A stretch of DNA of 64,000 nucleotides, taken from Candidatus Aquiluna sp. IMCC13023. GTDB lineage: Bacteria; Actinomycetota; Actinomycetes; Actinomycetales; Microbacteriaceae. Below are positions 29,983-38,647 of the stretch, piece after piece. The notes beneath the pieces were generated by a model. It worked only from the letters and a program-made list of their open reading frames with translations. It ran no database searches and was not told where the DNA came from. The stretch lies in assembly GCF_000257665.1 (NCBI RefSeq), contig NZ_AJKR01000002.1, forward strand, positions 248,001 through 312,000, read 5' to 3'. A program made the position numbers and the translations under genes. Positions within the stretch are counted from its first letter, which is position 1; each line of letters begins with the position of its first letter.

Positions 29983-31833
29983 ATGTGCGGAATAGTTGGC
30001 TATGTTGGACCGGGTTCAGCTCGCGAGGTTCTAATCGGGGGCCTGCAGCGGTTGGAATATCGCGGCTACGACTCGGCTGGCATCTCTGTTATATCCGGGG
30101 CTAAGGGACTGGAAACGCGCAAGCGGGCCGGAAAAGTCGCAGTGCTTGTTCAAGAGTTAGCCGATAATCCAATAGCCGATTCAAACATTGGAATCGGACA
30201 CACAAGATGGGCGACACACGGTGCCCCAACCGATGGAAATGCTCACCCTCACATCGGCGGTACTCATCAGAAGTTATCGCTCATCCACAACGGAATTATT
30301 GAAAACTTTTCTTCTCTAAAAAGGGACCTAGTCAGTCGCGGTGTCACGTTTGCATCCGAGACAGACAGCGAGGTTGTTGCTCACCTGGTGGCAATTGAAT
30401 TTGACAAGTCAAATGACCTAACAGCTGCGTTTAGGCAAGTGGTGAACCTTCTGGAAGGCGCGTTTACGTTACTTTGCGTCCACGAGGATAGCCCAGATTT
30501 GGTGCTAGCTGCTAGGAGAAACTCACCCCTGGTAATTGGCTTGGGGGACGGCGAGAACTTCTTAGGTTCCGATGTCGCAGCTTTTGTTGAACACACCAAG
30601 CACGCTGTTGCGGTTGGTCAAGATCAAATCGTTGAACTTCGGAGGGATTCAGTTTTGATTACAGATTTCCACGGCAAGCCAGTTGAAATGGAAAGCTTCG
30701 AGATTAGCTGGGATGCCACCGCGGCCTCCAAGGGCGGCTGGCCATCTTTTATGGCCAAGGAGATCGCTGATCAGCCTCAGGCGGTCGGCGACACTTTGAT
30801 GGGTCGAATTGCCTCGGATGGCTCCGTGAACCTTGCCGAAATGCGGGGGCTTGACCAACTTTTTGAAGTCGATCGAATAATTTTCGTGGCCTGCGGAACA
30901 GCAGCTTATGCTGCGGAAGCGGCCAAGTACGCAATTGAAAAATGGGCACGCATTCCAGTCAGCGTTGAACTCGCCCACGAGTTTAGATATCGTGATCCGG
31001 TTATCGATTCAAAAACGCTAGTCATTGCGATGAGCCAGTCGGGTGAGACCATGGACACTCTCATGGCCGTTCGCCACGCTGTTGAGAGTGGAGCCAAGGT
31101 GCTGGCCGTTTGCAATACGCAGGGCGCAACTTTGGCAAGAGAAGCCCACGCCACGATCTACACCCATGCCGGACCAGAGGTGGCAGTGGCATCAACAAAG
31201 GCCTTTACTGCTCAGGTGACAGCGGGTCAACTGGTTGGACTGGTCCTTGCTTGGCAGCGTAAAAGCATGCCCGAGGCAGAATTGAAAAAAATCGGGCTCG
31301 AGCTACTTACTTTGCCAAGAAAAATAAAGGAAGTCCTAGAGTCGATTTCCGAGATCGGGGAGCTCGCCAAAAGCTACTCAAAGGCTAGTTCGGTTTTGTT
31401 TCTAGGAAGAAATATCGCCTACCCCATAGCCCTTGAGGGCGCGTTGAAGTTGAAAGAGTTGGCATATATCCACGCCGAAGGTTTTGCAGCCGGTGAACTC
31501 AAGCACGGACCAATTGCTCTAATTGAAGAAGGTCAGCCAGTGATCGTAATAGTTCCATCTCAAAAAGGTGAGGGCTCACTGCACGGCAAAGTGGTTTCCA
31601 ACATTCAAGAAATAAAGGCTCGCGGAGCTCGCGTAATAGCGATTGCCGAGGTAGGCGATTCTGAGGTCGCTAGCTTTGCCGATGAGGTTTTCTTCATTCC
31701 AGAAACCATGCCACTGCTTGCCGGCCAGCTAGCAGTTATACCTCTTCAGGCATTTGCGATGGAGCTGGCAAACGCCAAGGGACTCGACGTTGACCAGCCG
31801 AGAAACCTTGCCAAGTCCGTAACAGTGGAATAG
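29983..31833 (+). CDS. glmS: Glutamine-fructose-6-phosphate aminotransferase (isomerizing)
   Basis: Makes glucosamine-6-phosphate from fructose-6-phosphate and glutamine, the entry to amino-sugar and cell-wall synthesis. ATG 29983 gives MCGIVGYVG with the catalytic Cys2 nucleophile; upstream in-frame codons lie inside coaA and are rejected. 616 residues: glutaminase domain (1 to about 240), then two SIS domains (SQSGETMDT; STKAFTAQ), ending NLAKSVTVE. No glmS ribozyme is expected or seen in the 31-bp gap. Confidence 0.97.
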   Translation: MCGIVGYVGPGSAREVLIGGLQRLEYRGYDSAGISVISGAKGLETRKRAGKVAVLVQELADNPIADSNIGIGHTRWATHGAPTDGNAHPHIGGTHQKLSLIHNGIIENFSSLKRDLVSRGVTFASETDSEVVAHLVAIEFDKSNDLTAAFRQVVNLLEGAFTLLCVHEDSPDLVLAARRNSPLVIGLGDGENFLGSDVAAFVEHTKHAVAVGQDQIVELRRDSVLITDFHGKPVEMESFEISWDATAASKGGWPSFMAKEIADQPQAVGDTLMGRIASDGSVNLAEMRGLDQLFEVDRIIFVACGTAAYAAEAAKYAIEKWARIPVSVELAHEFRYRDPVIDSKTLVIAMSQSGETMDTLMAVRHAVESGAKVLAVCNTQGATLAREAHATIYTHAGPEVAVASTKAFTAQVTAGQLVGLVLAWQRKSMPEAELKKIGLELLTLPRKIKEVLESISEIGELAKSYSKASSVLFLGRNIAYPIALEGALKLKELAYIHAEGFAAGELKHGPIALIEEGQPVIVIVPSQKGEGSLHGKVVSNIQEIKARGARVIAIAEVGDSEVASFADEVFFIPETMPLLAGQLAVIPLQAFAMELANAKGLDVDQPRNLAKSVTVE

Positions 31834-32186
31834 TGATTATCGGAATAGGTGTCGATCTGTGCTCAGTCGAGAGGCTGAGCAGTAGTATCCAGCGAACTCC
31901 AGCCTTGGCAGACAGGCTTTTCACAGACAAAGAGCGAAGCCTCAAGGATGAGTCATTAGCTGCTCGATTTGCCGCGAAAGAAGCCTTGGCAAAAGCCGTG
32001 GGAAACCCTAAGTTACTTTCTTGGCTAGAGGTTGAAGTGGTAACTGATCAACTTGGTAAGCCGATGCTGGTTCTTTCGGGTGATAGCTCGAGGGCGTTGA
32101 GCTCCATGGGGGTTTTGTCAACCCACCTTTCGCTTTCTCACGACAACGGGTTTGCAATTGCAATGGTTGTCCTGGAGGGTAATTAG
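31833..32186 (+). CDS. acpS: Holo-[acyl-carrier-protein] synthase
   Basis: Transfers 4'-phosphopantetheine from CoA to acyl carrier protein; 117 residues. The Mg-binding Asp is D8 in GVDLCSVERL, with the conserved Glu in RFAAKEALAKA. GTG start overlaps the last base of the glmS stop; alr follows immediately. Confidence 0.95.
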   Translation: MIIGIGVDLCSVERLSSSIQRTPALADRLFTDKERSLKDESLAARFAAKEALAKAVGNPKLLSWLEVEVVTDQLGKPMLVLSGDSSRALSSMGVLSTHLSLSHDNGFAIAMVVLEGN

Positions 32187-33257
32187 ATGCGAGAACTAAG
32201 AATTGATTTGGGGAGAATCTGCTCCAACTATTTGGCCCTGAAATCCGCTTTTGGCCCGGCCAAAGTAATGGCGGTAGTCAAGGCCAATGCCTATGGGCAC
32301 GGCATGATCGAGGTGGCAACTGCTCTGGATAAAGCAGGAGTTGATGTTCTCGGGGTTGCCGATTTAGACGAGGCAATAGCACTTCGATTGGCCGGCATCG
32401 ATGCTCCCGTTATGTGTTGGCTGCTGGATCAAAAGGATGATCTGCAATCCGCTGTCCAGCAGAACATCATTCTTGGCATTTCGACAATTCAGCAGCTTGA
32501 GTCTGTGCCCAGGGAGGCCGCGATTCACTTGAAGGTGGACACTGGTCTTGGCCGCAACGGCTTCATGCCGGGCCAGATACCGGATGTTGTGAAGATAATT
32601 CAGGCCAGGCAGCTAAACGTTCAAGGCCTTCTGAGCCATTTGGCAAATACCTCGGAGGCAGAAGATTTTGCTCAGCAAGTCGTATTTGATTCGGTTTACT
32701 CGATGCTGGAGGCCGCTGGAGTAAAAATAGAGATCAGGCACCTTGCCGCTTCGGCCGGGGCAATCAGCTATCCGGGTATGAGGTACGACATGGTGCGCTG
32801 CGGGATTGTTTTGTATGGGCTGAACCCATTCGAAGACCGTGCACTCGAGGGCTTAGCAGTCAAGCCTGTCATGAGCGCGATGGCAAAGATTGCGAACCTC
32901 AAGTTGGTTCCGGTTGGGCAAGGCGTTTCCTATGGCTACAGGTACAAAACTGATAAGCCAACCCAGCTCGCATTGGTGCCCTTCGGCTATGCCGAGGGCA
33001 TGCCCAGGATTTCTCAAGGAGCAAGGGTAAAGATTGGCCAGGAGCTCTTTCCGGTAGTTGGAAGAATCGCCATGGATCAGTTCGTGGTTGATGCTGGCGA
33101 CGCCGAAATTTCAATTGGTGATGAGGTCATTATTTTTGGCGATTCCGCGCGCAATGAACCCACTGCAGAACAACTTGCGGAAAGTGCTGGAACGGTGAAC
33201 TACGAAGTGGTGACGAGAATCGGTGGACGTGCAAACCGGGTTTTTCTACAAGCATGA
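32187..33257 (+). CDS. alr: Alanine racemase
   Basis: PLP enzyme providing D-alanine for peptidoglycan; 356 residues. The PLP lysine is K32 in AVVKANAYGHG. The second catalytic residue is expected in the VSYG motif near residue 252, and RIAMDQFVVD is present. ATGA overlap with tsaE, the usual actinobacterial order. Confidence 0.96.
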   Translation: MRELRIDLGRICSNYLALKSAFGPAKVMAVVKANAYGHGMIEVATALDKAGVDVLGVADLDEAIALRLAGIDAPVMCWLLDQKDDLQSAVQQNIILGISTIQQLESVPREAAIHLKVDTGLGRNGFMPGQIPDVVKIIQARQLNVQGLLSHLANTSEAEDFAQQVVFDSVYSMLEAAGVKIEIRHLAASAGAISYPGMRYDMVRCGIVLYGLNPFEDRALEGLAVKPVMSAMAKIANLKLVPVGQGVSYGYRYKTDKPTQLALVPFGYAEGMPRISQGARVKIGQELFPVVGRIAMDQFVVDAGDAEISIGDEVIIFGDSARNEPTAEQLAESAGTVNYEVVTRIGGRANRVFLQA

Positions 33258-33706
33258 AGCTCACCATAGAAACGCCAGAGGCCATGGAGGCATTTGGTTC
33301 AAGGCTTGCTGAAACCTTGCAACCGGGGGATTTGGTTTTACTCTCTGGAAAGTTGGGAGCAGGAAAAACCACCATGACTCGTGGCATCGGCGCGGGCCTC
33401 GAGGCCATCGGCACTATTCAGTCACCTACTTTTGTGCTGGCAAGAACACATCGAACAAAGAACGGACCAAAGTTGGTGCACGTTGATGCCTACAGACTTT
33501 CATCGGCCATTGAGCTAGATGACTTGGACATAGATTTCGCAAATTCAATTGTCGTTATTGAGTGGCCCAAAGGCTTTATTGATGACAGTTTTGAAAATTG
33601 GCTGCTCATCGAAATTGATAGATCCAGCCAAGAAGATAGTCGAGAGTTGTCAATCGCCGGTCACGGACCAAGATGGCAGGGGGTGTCATTTGATTTTGGC
33701 AATTGA
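33254..33706 (+). CDS. tsaE: tRNA t6A biosynthesis ATPase TsaE
   Basis: P-loop ATPase of the TsaB-TsaD-TsaE complex that adds threonylcarbamoyl to A37 of tRNAs. 150 residues; Walker A within GKLGAGKTT (residues 32-40) and the family motifs SPTFVLART and VHVDAYRL. Its C-terminus overlaps the start of tsaB by 17 bases in another frame. Confidence 0.95.
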   Translation: MKLTIETPEAMEAFGSRLAETLQPGDLVLLSGKLGAGKTTMTRGIGAGLEAIGTIQSPTFVLARTHRTKNGPKLVHVDAYRLSSAIELDDLDIDFANSIVVIEWPKGFIDDSFENWLLIEIDRSSQEDSRELSIAGHGPRWQGVSFDFGN

Positions 33707-34274
33707 CACATCGGCTGGCACCAGCGCGGCTGTCTTTGACGGGGTAAATAGGCTCTCGTTTATCAACTTCGATGATCGATTCGGTCACGCCGAGAACATC
33801 GGCCTTGCAATTCATGGAGCGCTCACAGAGGCCGGCATTGTTCCTGCAGACCTTACCCTCGTCGCGATTGGTCGTGGCCCAGCCCCATACACCGGGCTGC
33901 GAGTCGGGGTTGCAGCGGGCATAGCAATGTCGACGGCGCTGGAGATACCCGCCTGCGGCGTAATAACGCTAAATGCAGTTGCCATGAAGCATCCGGTTGG
34001 AAAAGTTCTGGTCGTTGCGGACGCAAAACGCAAAGAGCTCTTTATTGCTGGGTTTCAGGACGGCGTAGAGGTAATGCCACCGAGCGTTGCAACGCACAAA
34101 GAACTTGAGAGCCACTCTGATTTTGCAACGGTTAGCGGGGAGTGCGACGCGGGTCTAATAGGTGAATATGCGGTTTGGGCGTTGAGTCAGAAGATTGACC
34201 TAACCGACACCAGTGCACTGTATTTGCGCTCACCCGATGTCACGCCATCAGTCCGAAAGCGGGTCACCGGCTAA
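33690..34274 (+). CDS. tsaB: tRNA t6A biosynthesis protein TsaB
   Basis: Inactive TsaD-like partner that scaffolds t6A synthesis. The TTG at 33690 gives [15 protein letters not shown], the family N-terminus, behind GGCAGGGGG; the longer open frame upstream is tsaE in another frame. 194 residues, slightly short for the family. The [15 protein letters not shown] motif is present. One-base overlap with the next gene. Confidence 0.93.
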   Translation: MILAIDTSAGTSAAVFDGVNRLSFINFDDRFGHAENIGLAIHGALTEAGIVPADLTLVAIGRGPAPYTGLRVGVAAGIAMSTALEIPACGVITLNAVAMKHPVGKVLVVADAKRKELFIAGFQDGVEVMPPSVATHKELESHSDFATVSGECDAGLIGEYAVWALSQKIDLTDTSALYLRSPDVTPSVRKRVTG

Positions 34275-35755
34275 TGGAATTTAGAGAGCTGACTGTGGCG
34301 GATCTTCCGGAGCTTATGAGGTTGGAGAACGAGTTATTTCCTGGCGAGGCTTGGAAAGAAGACTCTTTTCGCTCCGAGCTTGAAGGCTCATTCACGGATT
34401 ATTTTGGAGCTTTTGAAAACGGCCTAGTTGGCTATGCCGGCCTTAGTTCTGTTCCGGCAAGTTTCTCGAGTGATGTTCAGACTCTTGCTGTCATCTCATC
34501 TAGTCAAGGCAAGGGTCTCGGGAGAATGCTTGCAAATAAGTTAATCTCCAAAGCCTTGGCACTTGGTTCAGAGGCAGTGTTCCTCGAGGTGCGCGTTGAT
34601 AATAATGCGGCAATAAGCCTTTACAGCTCGCTTGGATTTGAGCAGATTGACCTCCGAAAAAACTATTATCAGCCCTCTGGGATGGATGCCTTGGTGATGA
34701 GGTTGGCCATTGAGCAACCCATTGTTCTGGGTGTTGAAAGCACCTGCGATGAAACTGGAATCGGGATAGTCAAGGGCAATCGGCTTCTTGCAAACGCTCT
34801 TCACAGCTCCATGGACGAGCACGCAAAGTTCGGCGGTGTTGTGCCGGAGGTGGCTGCAAGAGCCCACCTCGAGGCGCTGAAGCCAACCATTGCTCAAGCC
34901 CTCAAAGAGGCGAATCTCACGATGAGTCAGATCGACGCGATTGCGGTGGCCAATGGCCCGGGGTTGGCAGGCGCCTTGATGGTTGGAATTGGAGCGGCCA
35001 AGGCGCTTGCGATAGCGCACAACTTGCCTATTTACGCTGTCAACCACTTGGTAGGCCACGTGGGTGCGGACGTGCTGGAAAATGGAACAGTTTCGCTGCC
35101 GACGATTGCACTCCTGGTTTCGGGAGGGCACACGTCCTTGCTGTTGGTGCGTGACTTACTTGATGATGTTGAGCTACTGGGTGAAACAATCGATGATGCC
35201 GCCGGCGAAGCTTTTGACAAGGTAGCCAGAGTTTTGGGCCTTCCATACCCGGGTGGACCGCAAATAGACAAGCTGGCAGAGGCTGGAAACCCAAAAGCAA
35301 TCCGATTCCCACGTGGATTGTCGTTACCAAAGGACATGGAGGCTCACAGGTTTGACTTTTCATTCTCGGGCCTCAAGACGGCAGTGGCAAGGCACGTTGA
35401 AAAGGCCAGCGATGCCGGACTGGAGATTTCAAAGCCTGACGTTGCTGCAAGCTTTAGGGAGGCAGTAGTGGATGTGCTGCTGACCAAGGCGATCAATGCC
35501 TGTGAGGCTCACGGGGTCGAGCGATTACTGCTTGGCGGCGGCGTTGTTGCCAACGCGCGGCTCAGGCAGGTGGCGAAAATTCGCTGCGACGAAGCTGGTA
35601 TTGAGCTGCGGATTCCACGTTTCTCGCTGTGCACGGACAATGGAGCAATGATTGCCTCCATTGGTGCACAGCTAATAATGGCCGGCCGGCCACCGAGCGG
35701 TCTTGGCTTCGGAGCGGAGTCCACCCTCGAGGTCACAAAAGTCCAGACGATTTAG
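34274..35755 (+). CDS. tsaD: RimI-TsaD fusion: N-acetyltransferase plus t6A synthase subunit
   Basis: One 493-codon frame joins two usually separate neighbours. Residues 1 to about 146 are a GNAT domain like RimI (acetyl-CoA loop [23 protein letters not shown]), the ribosomal S18 alanine acetyltransferase family. From about residue 150 ([15 protein letters not shown]) a full TsaD follows, with metal-binding histidines in NHLVGH and the GGHTSL and [11 protein letters not shown] motifs. No frameshift or linker is visible at the join. TsaD transfers threonylcarbamoyl to tRNA A37 together with TsaB and TsaE encoded just upstream. Confidence 0.95.
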   Translation: MEFRELTVADLPELMRLENELFPGEAWKEDSFRSELEGSFTDYFGAFENGLVGYAGLSSVPASFSSDVQTLAVISSSQGKGLGRMLANKLISKALALGSEAVFLEVRVDNNAAISLYSSLGFEQIDLRKNYYQPSGMDALVMRLAIEQPIVLGVESTCDETGIGIVKGNRLLANALHSSMDEHAKFGGVVPEVAARAHLEALKPTIAQALKEANLTMSQIDAIAVANGPGLAGALMVGIGAAKALAIAHNLPIYAVNHLVGHVGADVLENGTVSLPTIALLVSGGHTSLLLVRDLLDDVELLGETIDDAAGEAFDKVARVLGLPYPGGPQIDKLAEAGNPKAIRFPRGLSLPKDMEAHRFDFSFSGLKTAVARHVEKASDAGLEISKPDVAASFREAVVDVLLTKAINACEAHGVERLLLGGGVVANARLRQVAKIRCDEAGIELRIPRFSLCTDNGAMIASIGAQLIMAGRPPSGLGFGAESTLEVTKVQTI

Positions 35756-35791
35756 GCGCTACCAGCGGGGATTCGTCGGCATGCGTGGTCA

Positions 35792-35821
35792 TGACGACTA
35801 GTCACTAGTTGCTAGTCGTCA
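35792..35821. terminator. Convergent-gene hairpin between tsaD and the methyltransferase gene
   Basis: Perfect 10-bp inverted repeat TGACGACTAG/CTAGTCGTCA with a 10-base loop, lying 36 bp past the tsaD stop and touching the stop of the minus-strand gene. No T-tract on either side, so termination in both directions is plausible but unproven. Confidence 0.5.
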
Positions 35822-36997
35822 GCTGAGGGGCTGACAGACCAGTGCTTTGCGAGCGTCGCCCACCCTGGTGAGAATTAGAGTGGCGGCGTTTTTTCCTTTT
35901 AGTTTCAACTTCGGTCGAAGCTGCTCAGGAGTGATGTCTACTCCGCGTTTTTTTATTTCAAGTGTTCCAATGTCAAGTTCGCTCATTCTCTTGGCAATCC
36001 TCTTGACATCAAGAGGCAAGGACTCCATTACCTCAAATCCCCTGAGCCAAGGAGAACTCAGTTCACTGTCGGAACTTAGATATGCGATTGAAGGTGCGAT
36101 GCCCCAGAGTCCATTTTCGATAGCAAACGCTCCAAGAAGGTGGGACCTAACAAGTGCTGGGTTGGGGTCGTAAACATACTTTCCAACTTCACTTATCGGT
36201 GCCTGAATAAGGTCTCCGGAATACTCGGTTATTGTGTCGGCCAAAATAAGGGCTGATCTCTTGCCGCTTTCACCCAGCTCGCCAAACCACAGCACGGTTT
36301 CTACAAGTTCATTGTTGTGGGAGACCCAATTTGCTTCGCAGTCTTCCGGGATCAATTCGTGAGGCAAGCTCCCGGCGAGCTTTATGCCCGCCGTGTGCTT
36401 GGCTCCGATTTCAAAGGCAAAGTTTAGATTCGGTGAAAAGTCCTCTGGCTTGAGCATCACTCTTCCCGCTGCTTTTGAACTAAGTTTTCTTCTTGCCGGG
36501 TCAAGCCAGAATGATGTCGATTTGGATTCGATTTTGAGAGCATCGGCATTTGAGACCGCAGCCATTGGATAGTTGTTCAAATTGTGTTTTGCGAAGTTGG
36601 CGGTCAGGCCGTCCTTTTCGATTGCGGTTACCTCAAGTCCCGCCTGGGCGAAGGCCAGTGCGTCTCCGCCAATGCCACAACCAAGATCCGTGACCGACTT
36701 GATTCCATGGGTCAAGAATTTTTGGGCATGCCAAGCGGCAACTTGCTGCCGAGTTGCTTGCTCGAGGCCTTCCTCGGTGAAGAGCATCGTGCTTGCAAGG
36801 TCCGAGCCAAATTTTGACACTGCTCGCGAGCGCAGTTTGGCTTGGGAGATGCACAGTGCTACCAGCTGAGGCTCATGCCCCTGCTTCCTAAGATCAGATG
36901 TCAGTTTGAGCAGGTCCGCTTTTGCGTCCAGGAAGCCCAACTTGCCAAGTAGTTGCTTGGCTTCAGGTCCAAAAATTGTCTCGTCTAGATCGGGCAC
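35819..36997 (-). CDS. Class I SAM-dependent methyltransferase with THUMP-like domain
   Basis: 392 residues. An N-terminal region of about 90 residues is followed by a Rossmann methyltransferase core with motif I DLGCGIGGDALAFA (near residue 100) and an acidic motif II (VTAIEKDG). FWLDPARR follows in the core, and the C-terminus, about residues 315-390, matches the THUMP-like domain found in actinobacterial proteins of this type. The substrate is unknown; RNA is a guess from the domain. GTG start at 36997; a TAGGTT box ends six bases upstream, predicting a leaderless mRNA. Confidence 0.85.
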   Translation of the reverse strand: MPDLDETIFGPEAKQLLGKLGFLDAKADLLKLTSDLRKQGHEPQLVALCISQAKLRSRAVSKFGSDLASTMLFTEEGLEQATRQQVAAWHAQKFLTHGIKSVTDLGCGIGGDALAFAQAGLEVTAIEKDGLTANFAKHNLNNYPMAAVSNADALKIESKSTSFWLDPARRKLSSKAAGRVMLKPEDFSPNLNFAFEIGAKHTAGIKLAGSLPHELIPEDCEANWVSHNNELVETVLWFGELGESGKRSALILADTITEYSGDLIQAPISEVGKYVYDPNPALVRSHLLGAFAIENGLWGIAPSIAYLSSDSELSSPWLRGFEVMESLPLDVKRIAKRMSELDIGTLEIKKRGVDITPEQLRPKLKLKGKNAATLILTRVGDARKALVCQPLS

Positions 36998-37003
36998 TCA
37001 TTA

Positions 37004-37009
37004 AACCTA
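37004..37009 (-). promoter_or_regulatory. -10 element of a probable leaderless methyltransferase transcript
   Basis: On the minus strand TAGGTT is followed by exactly six bases and the GTG at 36997, with no ribosome site. The flanking sequence TAGG-T-TTAAT is nearly identical to that before the pirin gene. Confidence 0.5.
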
Positions 37010-37034
37010 CCGCTGTCGATAGCGGTCACTGACC

Positions 37035-37063
37035 TTGACCAAGTGCTTGATAACACCTAAAGT
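37035..37063 (+). promoter_or_regulatory. groES promoter
   Basis: TTGACC (37035-37040), 17-bp spacer, TAAAGT (37058-37063). Predicted transcription start falls at the left arm of the CIRCE-like element, the usual position for repression by HrcA. Confidence 0.6.
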
Positions 37064-37067
37064 TGCA

Positions 37068-37094
37068 TTAGCACTCTCGATGGGAGTCTGCTAA
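37068..37094 (+). promoter_or_regulatory. CIRCE-like operator of groES
   Basis: Left arm TTAGCACTC is perfect to the CIRCE consensus. After the canonical 9-base spacer the right arm GTCTGCTAA differs from GAGTGCTAA at two positions. This predicts HrcA heat-shock repression, perhaps with reduced affinity. Confidence 0.8.
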
Positions 37095-37125
37095 TTCACA
37101 AACTTTAGACAAAGAAGAGGTAACA

Positions 37126-37422
37126 GTGTCGGTTTCTATTAAGCCACTTGAAGATCGCGTTGTTGTTCGTCCGCTTGAGGCCGAGCAGGTAACTGCGTCA
37201 GGTCTGGTTATCCCAGACACAGCAAAGGAAAAGCCCCAGGAGGCTGAGGTCATTTCAGTTGGCCCAGGTCGCTTTAGCGAGGACGGCGAGCGCATACCTG
37301 TCGACTTGAAAGTTGGAGATCTTGTTATCTTCTCCAAGTACGGCGGAACTGAGCTTCGTTACGATGGCCAGGACTATTTGGTGCTGTCAGCCCGCGACGT
37401 TCTTGCGGTTATCGAGCGCTAG
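37126..37422 (+). CDS. groES: Co-chaperonin GroES (Hsp10)
   Basis: Lid of the GroEL folding chamber; 98 residues ([18 protein letters not shown]; mobile loop near residues 18-35 with [16 protein letters not shown]; roof loop; C-terminal [16 protein letters not shown]). GTG start behind AGAGG. No groEL follows: a strong terminator closes the transcript, so the chaperonin itself must be encoded elsewhere. Confidence 0.96.
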   Translation: MSVSIKPLEDRVVVRPLEAEQVTASGLVIPDTAKEKPQEAEVISVGPGRFSEDGERIPVDLKVGDLVIFSKYGGTELRYDGQDYLVLSARDVLAVIER

Positions 37423-37430
37423 AAATTGAC

Positions 37431-37462
37431 AAAAAAAGACCCGGAAATCCGGGTCTTTTTTT
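37431..37462. terminator. Strong terminator after groES
   Basis: 14-bp perfect stem (A7-GACCCGG paired with CCGGGTC-T7) with an AAAT loop. The terminal T-tract on both strands makes it work in either direction. Confidence 0.9.
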
Positions 37463-37476
37463 GCGTTTAATGCCCC

Positions 37477-37482
37477 TAGGCT
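37477..37482 (+). promoter_or_regulatory. -10 element of a probable leaderless rarD transcript
   Basis: TAGGCT followed by exactly six bases and the GTG at 37489; identical hexamer and spacing to the pirin gene. Confidence 0.5.
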
Positions 37483-37488
37483 TGCAAG

Positions 37489-38397
37489 GTGAAGAAGCGT
37501 TCTATAAATACGGTGGGCCTGACATTTGGAGCGGGCGCTTACTTGATTTGGGGTTCGTTTCCGCTACTTATCCAGCTATCTAAATTCGCTTCTCCCTTTG
37601 AGACTGTCGTTTGGCGAGTGGTGTTTGGCTTTTTGTTTGCCGCGCTTCTGGTAACGATCACTAAGACCTGGGGCCAGATTATGGCTTTGGTAAAAACCCC
37701 GAAAAAACTTGTCTGGGTTGCAGTCGCGGCCATTTTTATCTTTATCAATTGGCAGGTCTACGTCGTCGCGGTTGTTACCGGTAATGTGATCGAGACCTCT
37801 CTTGGTTATTTCATAAACCCGCTGGTCACAGTCATGTTTGCAGTGATTTTACTGAAAGAAAAGCTCAGACGAATGCAGTGGGTCGCATTAAGTGTTGGGT
37901 TTATCGCGGTCGTGGTACTCACTATTGACTACGGTCGCCCACCCTGGATAGCTATTATTTTGGCGTTGAGCTTTGGAACCTATTCGCTTGCCAAAAACAG
38001 AGTGGGCCGAAACATTGGTGCCCTGCAGAGTTTCACAATTGAATCAGCGGCGGTGCTGCCAATCGCCATCATTCAACTAATTGTCGTGGCATCCTTCGGA
38101 CCGGTAATGCTCCTCAGCGGCCCTATGGAGGCAGCAGTCCTGATTGGCTTTGGAATCATGACCGCGGTGCCGTTGATTTTGTTCGGCGCTGCTGCAAGCC
38201 GAATCCCTCTTTCGATGATCGGGTTTATTCAGTACCTCACTCCAGTGCTGCAGTTCTCTGCCGGATACTTCATATTGGGCGAGGATATGCCTCCGGTTCG
38301 TTGGATCGGATTTGGATTGGTTTGGGTGTCTCTGGCAATTCTTACCTCAGATGCCCTACGAAAAAAGCCGATTTTGCCGATTGTGGAGGCCCTCTAG
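37489..38397 (+). CDS. rarD: EamA/RarD-type drug-metabolite transporter family permease
   Basis: 302 residues with about ten hydrophobic segments arranged as two EamA repeats. The N-terminal GLTFGAGAYLIWGSFPLLI and the C-terminal SMIGFIQYLTPVLQFSAGYF are characteristic of the RarD branch. The transported compound is unknown for the family. Monocistronic between the groES terminator and the liv region. The AAGG before the GTG overlaps the expected transcription start, so a leaderless start is likely. Confidence 0.85.
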   Translation: MKKRSINTVGLTFGAGAYLIWGSFPLLIQLSKFASPFETVVWRVVFGFLFAALLVTITKTWGQIMALVKTPKKLVWVAVAAIFIFINWQVYVVAVVTGNVIETSLGYFINPLVTVMFAVILLKEKLRRMQWVALSVGFIAVVVLTIDYGRPPWIAIILALSFGTYSLAKNRVGRNIGALQSFTIESAAVLPIAIIQLIVVASFGPVMLLSGPMEAAVLIGFGIMTAVPLILFGAAASRIPLSMIGFIQYLTPVLQFSAGYFILGEDMPPVRWIGFGLVWVSLAILTSDALRKKPILPIVEAL

Positions 38398-38579
38398 ATT
38401 CGCAATCGAATTGTTACTCAATCTAACTTTTGACCAAATAATACTGTTTTACTCACTGTTTTAGTTTTTTTCGACCGATAGCGTTGAAATAGCCTAGAAA
38501 AACAACGACTTTATTCTATGGGTCTCTCCTTTTTGAAATTTTAGGCGGTGCGTTAACCTCCTTGAAATGTCGCAGTTAG

Positions 38580-38585
38580 TATGCT
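38580..38585 (+). promoter_or_regulatory. Candidate -10 of the binding-protein gene
   Basis: TATGCT, the same hexamer as the rpsL -10, about 62 bases before the livK-like ATG. No good -35 lies at normal spacing. The remaining 38398-38579 is AT-rich, with TTGACC at 38430 and repeated TTGAAA strings but nothing decisive. Confidence 0.3.
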
Positions 38586-38647
38586 TTGAGTAGCGCGCGG
38601 GCTCCCTGCCTGTGTTCGCATTTAAATTGCTATTTCAAGGAGCAACA

